In this document: positions 52,855-60,897 of the stretch, one piece after another | How the letters are laid out: each line of letters starts with the position of its first letter | Position numbering within the stretch: position 1 is the stretch's first letter | Made by a program: the position numbers and the translations under genes | DNA from: Acinetobacter oleivorans DR1 | GTDB taxonomy: Bacteria; Pseudomonadota; Gammaproteobacteria; Pseudomonadales; Moraxellaceae | DNA length: 64,000 nt | Direction of reading: 5' to 3' | NCBI RefSeq assembly: GCF_000196795.1 | Contig: NC_014259.1 | Span: 1,426,001 to 1,490,000 of the forward strand | Notes under the pieces: generated by a model | What the model was told of the DNA's origin: nothing | The model's database searches: none | The model's input: the letters and a program-made list of their open reading frames with translations, nothing else

Positions 52855-53328
52855 TTATTTAAAAGAAGGTTGGCTTAAGATTTTGTAGACCTTTTCTTTA
52901 TATACATCATTTGAAATCACGCCTTTATCGCGCTGTTGTTTTAGCGATTTAAACTGCTGACCATTAAATTCTCTTTGAATGCCAACATTATCATGATTTC
53001 TAATGTAGTAAAGACTACGCTCATGATCACTCATATTGACGGTTTCTTCAGTAGAGTAAGACGGCTTAGTTTCCTTTTCTTGATATTGTTTTGCAATTTC
53101 AAAAAAATCTACATTTTGATGATTGGTGCCAGAATTAGAAAACTCTTTTGGTTGCCCATTAAATTTATGTTCTTGAGAATTTGCGTTTACTGCAAGCATG
53201 CTCTTATGCTGATTAAAGTTAGGAGGGTTATATTCTTGTTTCATTTGAAATGTGTTTGTTTCAGAAAAAGCTACGGGAGAAAAAAGACTAATATTTAAAG
53301 ATAAAAAAATTAATAACAATCTATTCAT
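52855..53328 (-). CDS. Exported hypothetical protein with SHOCT-like end
   Basis: 157 residues from ATG 53328 (AAAGA upstream). Residues 1-22 form a Sec signal peptide ending VAFSE. The mature part is hydrophilic, with many Gln, Asn and Lys; the last 35 residues (FKSLKQQRDKGVISNDVYKEKVYKIL) resemble the SHOCT short C-terminal domain. No catalytic motif. Function unknown; periplasmic location inferred. Confidence 0.65.
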   Translation of the reverse strand: MNRLLLIFLSLNISLFSPVAFSETNTFQMKQEYNPPNFNQHKSMLAVNANSQEHKFNGQPKEFSNSGTNHQNVDFFEIAKQYQEKETKPSYSTEETVNMSDHERSLYYIRNHDNVGIQREFNGQQFKSLKQQRDKGVISNDVYKEKVYKILSQPSFK

Positions 53329-53488
53329 TTCTTTTGAAGTCCAATTGAAATTGAGTAAATCACTGTATTGTAACATTAAAGTTGATTTTTTGGAGATTAA
53401 ATTTTGAGTGGATTTGATCATCTAGTAAATAATAAGATCTATAGGCGAGTGTAAAAGCCAACTTAAGAAGGCTTTTTACACTCATTTT

Positions 53489-54211
53489 TTAATGTTGTTT
53501 TGAGTATTCTTCTTTCAGTTTATCCAGAAAAATAAAGAGGTTTTGATTCATCTCTTGGTAATCGTGATTTCGTAATTCTTCACGACTATTCACGAATTTA
53601 TAATGATGCGCCTGATTTAACTCAGCTTCTGAGTGTTGAATCAGCAATTCAACGACTTCTGTAGTTAATTCCATATGACATTGCAGTCCATACACTAATT
53701 TTGAATATTCAATAATTTGTCTTGGACAACCTGCACTAAAAGCGATGATTTTTGCGTTGGGAGTTAAACCCGGCATATCATTATGCCAATGCCCAACTTC
53801 GGTCATTTTTCCTAAGTGTGAAAACTTAGAGTTTGTTATGCCATATTCTGTAAGCATAATTGGAAATTTGCCAATTTCTCTTTCAGGGCTATGCTCAAAT
53901 TTGGCCCCTAAAGCTTGACCTATCAATTGAGATCCTAAACATACCCCGATAACTACTTTATTTGCTTCAATCGCTTTTTTAATGATTGATTGTTCAGCTA
54001 ATGAATTAAAGTAAGGGCACATCTCTAGTGTCGTATCTGGATCTTGTGGACCACCCATCACAATAAGGAAATCTATATCTTCAGCAGAAGATGGCAAAGC
54101 TTCATTTAAATATACTCTTGAATATGTAATTTTGAAGTCATTATTTTGAGCCCATATTTCATACGCACCGGGTGCTTCAAAATCTTCATGAACAATAAAA
54201 TGTAGGCGCAT
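53489..54211 (-). CDS. Class I glutamine amidotransferase-like protein (GMP synthase-type)
   Basis: 240 residues from ATG 54211 (GAGGA five bases upstream). The GATase1 triad is present: nucleophile in IGVCLGSQLIGQALG, catalytic His in YGLQCHMELTTEVVEL, and FLIVMGGPQDPD for the oxyanion strand. Similar in plan to the product of 24676-25398. The substrate is unknown; candidates are gamma-glutamyl compounds or amines. Confidence 0.82.
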   Translation of the reverse strand: MRLHFIVHEDFEAPGAYEIWAQNNDFKITYSRVYLNEALPSSAEDIDFLIVMGGPQDPDTTLEMCPYFNSLAEQSIIKKAIEANKVVIGVCLGSQLIGQALGAKFEHSPEREIGKFPIMLTEYGITNSKFSHLGKMTEVGHWHNDMPGLTPNAKIIAFSAGCPRQIIEYSKLVYGLQCHMELTTEVVELLIQHSEAELNQAHHYKFVNSREELRNHDYQEMNQNLFIFLDKLKEEYSKQH

Positions 54212-54479
54212 GTTAGTCCTCAAAATCTAAGCGTTAATTAATAAATCATTCGTGATAAATCGAGGATAGATTAAGAGTGGTAGGCTTTATCTAATACATC
54301 CAGTTTTTAAAAGTTATATGGTCCAGATGTATGGGTTTTTATATGATTTAAATAGAGTTACTCATTTTATTAATGCGGGTCTTATTGATTTATTATTAAG
54401 TATTACTAAATAGTTGTGGTGTGACAATAGCTGTTCAATTTGTTAAGTTGTGTGGCTTTTATAACGGTAGTCAAAATTT

Positions 54480-54704
54480 ATGAAGACATTTCTACTTGTA
54501 TCTTTATTGGGTTTTGGGCTGATTGGCTGTGCTTCATCTCCATATAATTCTCAAGAAAATTATTTAAATAACGCTCCAGCTGTTCCAGTTAATAAGGCAT
54601 TTAATAGTTTTAAAACACCTGAACACGGAATTTTTACTGATCAAGATGTCTATAATGTGCCGGAAAATTCAAATATGAATTTTCGTTACGAAGTCCCTTT
54701 TTAA
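54480..54704 (+). CDS. Small predicted lipoprotein, 74 aa
   Basis: Signal peptide with lipobox LIGC (Cys17) and then a short, Asn/Pro-rich mature domain ending NFRYEVPF. Probably anchored in the outer membrane, since the residue after Cys is Ala. No recognised domain. Not operonic with the neighbours; a hairpin and T run lie downstream. Confidence 0.7.
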   Translation: MKTFLLVSLLGFGLIGCASSPYNSQENYLNNAPAVPVNKAFNSFKTPEHGIFTDQDVYNVPENSNMNFRYEVPF

Positions 54705-54787
54705 AGAAAAATAAAAAATGAATTTAAACAAAGGTAGATCAGGATGGCCTACTACCTTTGCTGGCTAGGGATAATCAGTGATTAATA

Positions 54788-54808
54788 TCGCCTTCGGGTG
54801 GTTTTTTA
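54788..54808 (+). terminator. Possible terminator after small lipoprotein gene
   Basis: ATCGCC-TTCG-GGTGGT hairpin (two G-T pairs) followed by TTTTT; next to an AAAATTTAA/TTAAATTTT inverted repeat (54808-54829). Confidence 0.6.
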
Positions 54809-54853
54809 AAATTTAAACTGTTAAATTTTAATTATTGAAAAAAGGTATTTTAA

Positions 54854-55228
54854 ATGAAAAACTTCACTATTATTGCTTCTTTATTTTTATTAGTTGGGTG
54901 TGCGACTGGCCATAAACAGGTTATACCTGTTCAAGTGACCGATAATAAAATTACTTCAGAAGCTGAAAAATATAAAAAGCAATATCAAAAGAAAATTTAT
55001 AAAATATGGGATATTCCAGCATCTTCTACAGGGATGAGTGCAAGCGTTAAAGTATTTTTAACTGACAGTGGAGAAATTGAGCAAATCATCTTTTTAGATA
55101 AAGAAGAACAAAAATTTAAAACTAGTATTGAAAAGGCGATTTGGCGTGCAAGCCCATTTGCTTTGCCTTCAAATCCTGAAGTAAGAAAGCAAGCAAGAAA
55201 ATTCAATATGAAATTTCAGGCTAAATAA
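54854..55228 (+). CDS. TonB/TolA-C-like lipoprotein
   Basis: 124 residues. Signal peptide with lipobox LVGC (Cys16), then a Lys-rich linker and a compact domain: YQKKIYKIWDIPASSTGMSASVKVFLTDSGEIEQIIFLDKEE ... ASPFALPSNPEVRKQARKFNMKF, which follows the TonB_C / TolA C-terminal pattern of WxxPxxxxG, V-xF-xDGxI and PFxxP. AGGT precedes ATG 54854. It may carry or contact envelope proteins; there is no Tol or Ton partner beside it. Confidence 0.72.
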   Translation: MKNFTIIASLFLLVGCATGHKQVIPVQVTDNKITSEAEKYKKQYQKKIYKIWDIPASSTGMSASVKVFLTDSGEIEQIIFLDKEEQKFKTSIEKAIWRASPFALPSNPEVRKQARKFNMKFQAK

Positions 55229-55519
55229 GTAAGTTTTTCTTCAGCGTGGGGGCAAATTTAAAACTTTTAATGTATATAAATTTGCTCTCTTACCTTATGA
55301 AAAAGTGGAGGTAGTTAGTTTAATGGGGATATAGATTTCTTTGAAAAAAGTAAAATAAACATATCATTTTAAATTGAAAATAAGACAGTTGATGGAGAGG
55401 TAAACAAAATATAAAGATTACTTACATTGCTATCAAAACATAACATAAACAAAACTTTAAATAGGCATTAAATTAATATAAAAAAATGATATGAACTCTA
55501 AAATGTGACAAGAAAAAGT
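55229..55519 (+). other. Intergenic region without recognised content
   Basis: About 290 AT-rich bases between the TolA-like lipoprotein gene and a membrane-protein gene; no gene or strong hairpin seen. Confidence 0.4.
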
Positions 55520-55789
55520 ATGAGTCAAGCAAACAAACTCCATAGTGAAAGTAAGGCAACCACAGTTGTCGCGTGGGGCGTAATTTTATTTGGAATTGTT
55601 TTGGGAATAGCCTTTATTTTGTCATATGGGCAAGTTGAAACAAGAAATGATAATTTAGACATTATTCAAGTTTGGTCTAAAGAAATGGTTACAGTTGGTC
55701 TTTTCATTATATTTAATGGGCTACTGTTTGGTTACTTACTTTTAAAAATTAGTAGTATTTTGAACCATCTTGAAAATAACAAAAACTAA
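55520..55789 (+). CDS. Small membrane protein, 89 aa
   Basis: Two transmembrane segments (TTVVAWGVILFGIVLGIAFIL and MVTVGLFIIFNGLLFGYLLL) separated by an Asn/Asp-rich loop. I use ATG 55520 (MSQANKLHSES) rather than GTG 55505; neither has a strong ribosome site. No family recognised. Confidence 0.6.
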   Translation: MSQANKLHSESKATTVVAWGVILFGIVLGIAFILSYGQVETRNDNLDIIQVWSKEMVTVGLFIIFNGLLFGYLLLKISSILNHLENNKN

Positions 55790-55896
55790 AACGTATCCGA
55801 AAATGTCAGTTACACAAATGATGATGGTTTGGTGTTGAATGTAGCCGTTAATTATTTAAGCATGGAGTGACACAAGTTAAGTAGAGGATGAATCTC

Positions 55897-56097
55897 ATGA
55901 TAGATGAAGAAAAACCCTTAAATTTTGACGATGATGAAGAGCCTCTCGATTTTGCCGATGAAGAATTTATCGATGATAAAAAAGAGGATGAGTTGTATAA
56001 CAGCATTACCAAAGATGGCTCGAGTGTAGATCCGGCCGATGATGGTGAGCGTCACATTCGCCCTGAAGATGGTGATCCCATCGAAATTGAAGAATAA
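55897..56097 (+). CDS. Small highly acidic protein, 66 aa
   Basis: Almost one third Asp and Glu (DEEKPLNFDDDEEPLDFADE ... HIRPEDGDPIEIEE). AGGA is nine bases before ATG 55897. No signal peptide or structure predicted; similar acidic small proteins may mimic DNA or act as regulators. Unrecognised. A terminator follows. Confidence 0.6.
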   Translation: MIDEEKPLNFDDDEEPLDFADEEFIDDKKEDELYNSITKDGSSVDPADDGERHIRPEDGDPIEIEE

Positions 56098-56102
56098 TTT
56101 AA

Positions 56103-56129
56103 AGCCCAATTCAATATTGGGCATTTTTA
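56103..56129 (+). terminator. Intrinsic terminator after the acidic protein gene
   Basis: AGCCCAAT-TCAAT-ATTGGGCA hairpin followed by TTTTT. Confidence 0.85.
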
Positions 56130-56176
56130 ATATTTTAGAATTTCTAGTTGAGCAGTACGGTACGTTCAAGGCTATT

Positions 56177-56195
56177 TAATCATTATCATTAATGA
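56177..56195. promoter_or_regulatory. Fur-box-like sequence upstream of DUF4442 gene
   Basis: TAATCATTATCATTAATGA resembles the Fur consensus on the minus strand (AATGATAATGATTA). It lies about 90 bases before the next gene; a weak call. Confidence 0.35.
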
Positions 56196-56282
56196 CTCAA
56201 AAAATTGAGAACTAAGCAATGAGTGTAGAAGTGGGTACATATATATTTATTGAATGATTAATTCTCGAATTGAAGTAAAACT

Positions 56283-56792
56283 ATGAGTAATTATATTTCT
56301 ACATTTACCAACAAAATCAAAAATAAAGCTGTTCCACCGCTCAATGATGTTCTGCTCGCGTTTAAGACTTTGAAAAATGTACCAGGCGGATTAACGCTAT
56401 TATCAAAAGTTGTTAGTCGAGTGGCTCCATATTTTCAGACTGTAAATCCAATGATTCAAAAATTAGATTTGAACCTGTGCGAAGCCTCAATCAAAAAAAA
56501 TAAATCAATCGAAAATCATATCGGGACTGTACACGTTATTGCCATATGTAATGGGTTGGAATTTGTCATGGGTGTATTAGCTGAAGCATCAGTACCTCAA
56601 CATTTAAGATGGTTACCTAAAGGTATGAGCGTAAATTATGTAGCTAAGGCCGATTCTGATATTAAGTTAGTAGCAACTATTGATGACGAGTGGAAAGTTG
56701 GAGATATGCAAGTAAAAGTTAATGCTTATAGAGCGGATGGGCAGCCTGTAGTTCAAGGGTATATTACGCTTTGGGTTACAGAGAAAAAGTAA
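56283..56792 (+). CDS. DUF4442 hotdog-fold protein
   Basis: 169 residues. After an N-terminal helical part, the motif NHIGTVHVIAICNGLEFVMGVLAEASVP is the hotdog thioesterase-like helix of DUF4442 proteins (often called PaaI-like). Predicted acyl-CoA thioesterase of unknown substrate. No clear ribosome site. The lysozyme gene follows after 15 bases, which is odd for two unrelated functions. Confidence 0.8.
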   Translation: MSNYISTFTNKIKNKAVPPLNDVLLAFKTLKNVPGGLTLLSKVVSRVAPYFQTVNPMIQKLDLNLCEASIKKNKSIENHIGTVHVIAICNGLEFVMGVLAEASVPQHLRWLPKGMSVNYVAKADSDIKLVATIDDEWKVGDMQVKVNAYRADGQPVVQGYITLWVTEKK

Positions 56793-56807
56793 ATAACAGG
56801 GCATTAA

Positions 56808-57380
56808 ATGCAAAAAATATTGGATTATCTCCGCAAATTTTTTACTGCTAAGCCTCAGCAAGATGCAGCAGTGGATCAGATTGCTACAGCAACTGATTAT
56901 GGTGATGAATTGATAGGTGTCGCTGTTGATGAGATGTCTCTTAGTTTAGAAGGTGTAAACCTAATTTGTAATTTTGAAGGATTAAAACTTAGTGCTTATG
57001 ACGATGGTACTGGGGTATGGACTATTGGATATGGCACGACGCGATATCCTAATGGCCAGCGTGTAAGTGAAAGAGACCGATGCACACTTGAACAGGCTAA
57101 AGCTTATATGCAGCATGATTTAAAGATATTTGAGCGCGCAGTAAATAGTGTTGTAAAAGTGCCTTTAAAACAGAATCAATTCGATGCATTAGTCTCTTTA
57201 GCTTATAACATTGGAGTTGGGGCTTTTAAAAATTCGACCTTACTCAAAAATTTAAATTTAGGTGATTATAAAGAGGCTGGAAACCAGTTTGATGTCTGGG
57301 TCAATGCTGGTGGTAAGCGGTTGCAGGGGCTAGTGAATCGCCGAGCAATCGAAAAGAAATTATTTTTATCGCCAAAATAG
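56808..57380 (+). CDS. Phage-type lysozyme (GH24 endolysin)
   Basis: 190 residues, with about 45 non-catalytic residues first. The T4-lysozyme-type triad is seen in CNFEGLKLSAYDDGTGVWTIGYGTT (Glu, Asp, Thr in the E-x8-D-x5-T spacing), then QNQFDALVSLAYNIGVGAF, diagnostic of GH24 (RrrD-like) muramidases. Cleaves the glycan chain of peptidoglycan. No signal-arrest-release helix is evident and no holin is next to it. It is likely one of the remnants of a prophage, with the head protein gene at 59313. Confidence 0.93.
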   Translation: MQKILDYLRKFFTAKPQQDAAVDQIATATDYGDELIGVAVDEMSLSLEGVNLICNFEGLKLSAYDDGTGVWTIGYGTTRYPNGQRVSERDRCTLEQAKAYMQHDLKIFERAVNSVVKVPLKQNQFDALVSLAYNIGVGAFKNSTLLKNLNLGDYKEAGNQFDVWVNAGGKRLQGLVNRRAIEKKLFLSPK

Positions 57381-57418
57381 TGCTTTCAATTTTTATTAAA
57401 CTTTGTCAAAAATTCATT

Positions 57419-57446
57419 AAAAGCCCCAAATAATTAGGGCTTTTTC
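57419..57446 (+). terminator. Terminator after lysozyme gene
   Basis: AAAAGCCC and GGGCTTTT arms around a 10-base loop; also serves the convergent AhpD-like gene. Confidence 0.75.
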
Positions 57447-57465
57447 ATGTTAGGAAGAAAATAGA

Positions 57466-57882
57466 TTAACTTTTATCACCTAAAGTGATTCTAAGCCGGT
57501 TTAAAGCCCCCATGAGCGAAATGCTGGTCGTTAACTCTACAATCTCTCTTTCACTAAAATATTCAGCTAAATGAGCTTTTACAGTTTCAATTTTGTCAGA
57601 TAGAAAAGTGACTGCCTCCGCAAGTTCAAGAGCAAGGTGCTGCTTCTTTGAAAAGGCATTCGAATGTTTATAGCCCGGAATTTTATCAATCACTTCTTGG
57701 CTTACTCCCATATCTCTTAATTCCTGAGCATGAAAAGCGCAGCAGTAAGCACAGCCATTGATTTGTGACACATACAACTCAGCTAAAGCAATGATTTGAG
57801 GGTCGATGCCTGAGGTGCGAATAGATGCATGTGCTGAGTACAAATGATGAATCGTTTTTTTAGCAACTTCTTTATATTCCAT
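57466..57882 (-). CDS. Carboxymuconolactone decarboxylase / AhpD-like protein
   Basis: 138 residues. The redox or acid/base site is GCAYCCAFHAQELRDMG (Cys-x-x-Cys followed by His, the AhpD-type motif), with a second helix SDKIETVKAHLAEYF. Members act as alkylhydroperoxidase-like antioxidants. Divergent from an HxlR regulator over 110 bases, a common oxidative or electrophile-stress pairing. The start at ATG 57882 lacks a strong ribosome site. Confidence 0.88.
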   Translation of the reverse strand: MEYKEVAKKTIHHLYSAHASIRTSGIDPQIIALAELYVSQINGCAYCCAFHAQELRDMGVSQEVIDKIPGYKHSNAFSKKQHLALELAEAVTFLSDKIETVKAHLAEYFSEREIVELTTSISLMGALNRLRITLGDKS

Positions 57883-57926
57883 AATCTAGGCCAGTCTTTT
57901 GGTGATAAAAAACTATTATTTACCAC

Positions 57927-57984
57927 TAGGTATATATTGTAAATTAGGCACTATTTTGTTATATAGGTATATTTTTTATACCTA
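57927..57984. promoter_or_regulatory. HxlR operator-like palindrome
   Basis: A perfect inverted repeat TAGGTATA-TTTTT-TATACCTA (57964-57984) lies just upstream of the HxlR gene, and another half-site TAGGTATA occurs at 57927-57934 in the divergent promoter region. Probably binds the adjacent regulator. Confidence 0.7.
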
Positions 57985-57992
57985 ATTAAATA

Positions 57993-58307
57993 ATGAAAGA
58001 TAATATTTCTGGCTGTTCTGTAGAAGAGGCAATGACAGTATTGGGTGGCCGCTGGAGAATGTTAATTATTTCATTTCTCATCGAAAGACCTATGCGCTTT
58101 AATGAACTCAGACGCGCAATACCTAATATTTCTCAAAGAATGCTAACTTTAGAATTGCGTTTTCTTGAAGAAGAAGGGTTTATTAACAGAGAAGTTTTTG
58201 CGGAAGTTCCTGTTAAAGTTGAGTACTCACTAACCGAAGATGGCAAGAAATTAAACGGTTTAGTTGATGTGCTAAAAGAAGTAGGCACTTGGCTAAAAGT
58301 AAGATAA
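57993..58307 (+). CDS. HxlR-family transcriptional regulator
   Basis: 104 residues, one winged helix-turn-helix. The HxlR features are CSVEEAMTVLGGRWRMLIISFL at the start, FNELRRAIPNISQRMLTLELRFLEEEGFI and EYSLTEDGKKL. Cys9 at the N-terminus may be the redox sensor, as in HypR/YodB proteins. It most likely represses itself and the divergent AhpD-like gene. Confidence 0.9.
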   Translation: MKDNISGCSVEEAMTVLGGRWRMLIISFLIERPMRFNELRRAIPNISQRMLTLELRFLEEEGFINREVFAEVPVKVEYSLTEDGKKLNGLVDVLKEVGTWLKVR

Positions 58308-58390
58308 GGCTGGTTTATTTTATAGTTTGATTTACTTTGTTTCGGATCGTACCGAGATCATATGCCATCATTTGGACAGGATTATTTATA

Positions 58391-58614
58391 CAAATTTTAG
58401 GCATAAAAAAAGCCTGATGCTACGAATCAGGCTTCAGTATTCATCGACAATAGGAGTTGATGAACAAGACCAATCTAACAGACCTGATCTATAAAGGCAA
58501 ACCAATAGCCGACCAGACAGTTCATCTAAGTATAAGTTTTCTCAAATTTTAGGCATTAAAAAAGCCCTTGCTCGAAAGCGAAGGGCTTAGTCGTTCATTG
58601 ATCTAGCAATGAAC
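58391..58614. repeat. Two-copy double-hairpin repeat, about 150 bp apart
   Basis: Each copy starts with CAAATTTTAGGCAT (58391 and 58543), then A-rich bases, a first hairpin (AAGCCTGAT/ATCAGGCTT at 58410-58434; AAGCCCTT/AAGGGCTT at 58562-58588) and a second (TTCATC/GATGAA at 58440-58464; GTTCATTG/CAATGAAC at 58593-58614). The stems vary in sequence while structure is kept, hinting at a conserved RNA or terminator fold. Between 58308 and 58911 there is no gene. Confidence 0.6.
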
Positions 58615-58911
58615 TATATAAGGCTCATCTCATACTAAGTTCAGTATATCTGAAATTAAAGCAACAAAGAAGAAAACATTCTAAATATCTTCATCAGTCT
58701 ATTTAAACTCAATTTATTCATTCCTATAGCAACTTACATGTTTGATAAATCAATACACAAAATTTGCACTTTGCATTTTTGAAGGCATGTTATTTGTGTG
58801 TAGCCCTAAGTGGATCGGTTTAGGGAATAAACAATAGCCGTCTATAGATTATTCAAAATAAAGTCTTATATGAATTAATTGAAGAGTGAGGGACGCTAGA
58901 GGGAAGTAGAG

Positions 58912-59154
58912 ATGAATTTGATTAGATTAGAAGAGCTTTCATTGGTCAGTAATGCTGTGTTGACACCCCACTTAAACAATTGGCCGTGTGTACGATCTGA
59001 AAATATGCGTGATGCTTCCTATAACAAGCCTAAAGACAACTTTTCGGAACAATCTGATCAGAAATTTTGTAAAAAATGGCTTAAACAACAAAAGAAAATA
59101 CTTAAAAGTATTCCGAGTAATGCTGTTTTACTCAATAGGAAAGATCCTATTTAG
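58912..59154 (+). CDS. Hypothetical protein, 80 aa
   Basis: Short basic, Asn/Lys-rich protein (RSENMRDASYNKPKDNF ... KKWLKQQKKILKSI) with no signal peptide. Located between the repeats and the phage head protein gene, so possibly phage-derived. AGTAGAG just before the ATG is a weak ribosome site. Not recognised. Confidence 0.45.
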   Translation: MNLIRLEELSLVSNAVLTPHLNNWPCVRSENMRDASYNKPKDNFSEQSDQKFCKKWLKQQKKILKSIPSNAVLLNRKDPI

Positions 59155-59312
59155 ATTACGTTAAGGTACGTTTATAAAAAATGCATTACAAGGATGAGCA
59201 TTTAGCTAAATAACTTTACGTAGGTGTGCTTGTTAGTCATAACTTGTTCTAGAGATACTGAAAATATAAATAGCAAAACAATAAAAAAGCACTTCTGTAG
59301 AGGTAAATTTTT

Positions 59313-60419
59313 ATGGCTAATCTTCATCAAAAAACACTTTTTGATATTTTGACTCAACATCAGGCCTATCTATATCGAGCATCATCAAGATCGGTCAATG
59401 AACTTCTTAATTTATTTAATTCTGAAACGGTTACCATGCTTGATAAGTTGGCTAACTTATTAGATGAGCTAAATGAAAAGGAAAAAGCACTATTGGCTGG
59501 TGGAATTTATTCAACAGCCAATTTAAGAGAGATACGTGCGCTAATTTCTCAGTGGTTTAATTTGATTAATGAAGCTCTCACTGACACTTTTACAATATCT
59601 GCTGTGGCATTGGCTTTCTATGAAGCCAGATATATGTCAAAAATTTTTGGCGGCCAACATAAAGAGTTAAAAGGCGAGCAACTCTACAAAGCGGCTAAAC
59701 GCGTTCCTTTAGCGGGCGGAGCATTAGTAGATGAACTACTCTCTAAAATTGCTGAGGTAGCTCGTCAAAGAGTTGAATATGCGATTCGAGATGGGCTTAA
59801 TATTGGTGCTACAACCCTACAAATTATTCAGCGTATTCATGGAACTAAACGTGTTAAATATGAAGATGGGCTACTCAATAGTACTAAAACAGATATTGAA
59901 CGAACTGTACGTACAATTCGAAGCCACATATCGAATCAGGCATATTTAAATAGTTATAAACAATTAAAGTTTGAATATGTCAGATTTGTAAGTGTTCTTG
60001 ATGGGAGAACATCGAAAACATGCGCTTCACTTGATGGAACGGTATGGCAGCTTAACGATCCGGCAAAAAAAGTTCCGCCTTTGCATCCCCATTGTCGCAG
60101 CATTTTAGTTCCAACTCTTGAGGATGGTCAGCTCGTTGGCAGTCGAGCTTTCATTATGGATGAAAGAAAATTTAAAGATATTCCTAAAGATGAGCGCGAA
60201 CAATTAACTGGCCAGCTAGATGCAAATACTTCTTTTAAAGAGTTTTTTAAACTGACAGATGATTTCTTTCAAAAAGAATGGTTAGGGCCTAAACGATATC
60301 AATTATATAAAGAAGGGCAATTCGATTTTGATAAATTTTTTGATCCAGAGGGACGGTTATATACGCTTGAGGAACTTAAAGAACTTGATGAGCTGGCTTT
60401 AAAATTTTTGGATTTGTGA
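59313..60419 (+). CDS. Phage head morphogenesis protein (Mu gpF / SPP1 gp7-like)
   Basis: 368 residues. The Mu F-like domain is near the middle: VSVLDGRTSKTCASLDGTVW then KVPPLHPHCRSILVP, a zinc-binding Cys/His pattern seen in minor capsid proteins. Long helical N-terminus and acidic C-terminus. Normally found next to terminase, portal and protease genes, all missing here, so this is an isolated relic. RBS AGAGG about 9 bases before ATG. Confidence 0.85.
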   Translation: MANLHQKTLFDILTQHQAYLYRASSRSVNELLNLFNSETVTMLDKLANLLDELNEKEKALLAGGIYSTANLREIRALISQWFNLINEALTDTFTISAVALAFYEARYMSKIFGGQHKELKGEQLYKAAKRVPLAGGALVDELLSKIAEVARQRVEYAIRDGLNIGATTLQIIQRIHGTKRVKYEDGLLNSTKTDIERTVRTIRSHISNQAYLNSYKQLKFEYVRFVSVLDGRTSKTCASLDGTVWQLNDPAKKVPPLHPHCRSILVPTLEDGQLVGSRAFIMDERKFKDIPKDEREQLTGQLDANTSFKEFFKLTDDFFQKEWLGPKRYQLYKEGQFDFDKFFDPEGRLYTLEELKELDELALKFLDL

Positions 60420-60580
60420 GTGAGAACCGAAACATTTTAAATAGGATTTTTATCTTGAATAACTTTTTTAGTTTTAACCAAATATACACACTTAAACAAT
60501 TAGTTAAAAAAGTTTCAGTAATCTAGCCCGATAGCATGTTAAGTTTTTCTCAATCATAAAAATTTAGAAAGGATTAAAAC

Positions 60581-60844
60581 ATGAAATTTTCCTACCAAGA
60601 TCTTACTGGAAATAATGTTGAAGTAGAGTGTGAAAGTTATACTCATATACCTTCAGGAACAGCAACAAAATCTACAGAAGGGGGCAATTATCATCTTAAT
60701 GAAAACTTCAGTTTCTTTAAGAAAACTGAAGCTGATTCTATGCCCATCTATCGATTTGCTATTGACCGTAATTCTAATGTTTTTAATAGTGATGAACTTC
60801 CAGCATTAGCTCAAATTGGTACAGACTGGAAAAATTTAGATTAA
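60581..60844 (+). CDS. Hypothetical protein, 87 aa
   Basis: Small soluble protein with a Gly/Thr/Ser-rich first half and FAIDRNSNVFNSDELPALAQIGTDWKNL at the end. AAGGA is eight bases before the ATG. Follows the phage head gene, so likely accessory; no family recognised. Confidence 0.55.
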   Translation: MKFSYQDLTGNNVEVECESYTHIPSGTATKSTEGGNYHLNENFSFFKKTEADSMPIYRFAIDRNSNVFNSDELPALAQIGTDWKNLD

Positions 60845-60860
60845 ACTTTTACTCAAAATA

Positions 60861-60881
60861 AGACCCTCAGTTGAGGGTTCT
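60861..60881. terminator. Terminator between the 87-aa gene and the DMT transporter gene
   Basis: AGACCCTCA-GT-TGAGGGTTCT hairpin; on the minus strand it is followed by TATTTTG. Confidence 0.7.
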
Positions 60882-60897
60882 ATATTATTTCTATGAG

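Noticed and set aside
54737..54766. AAAGGTAG ... CTACCTTT hairpin after the 74-aa lipoprotein gene
   Set aside because: Arms need a bulge and no T run follows at once; a better terminator lies 25 bases further on.
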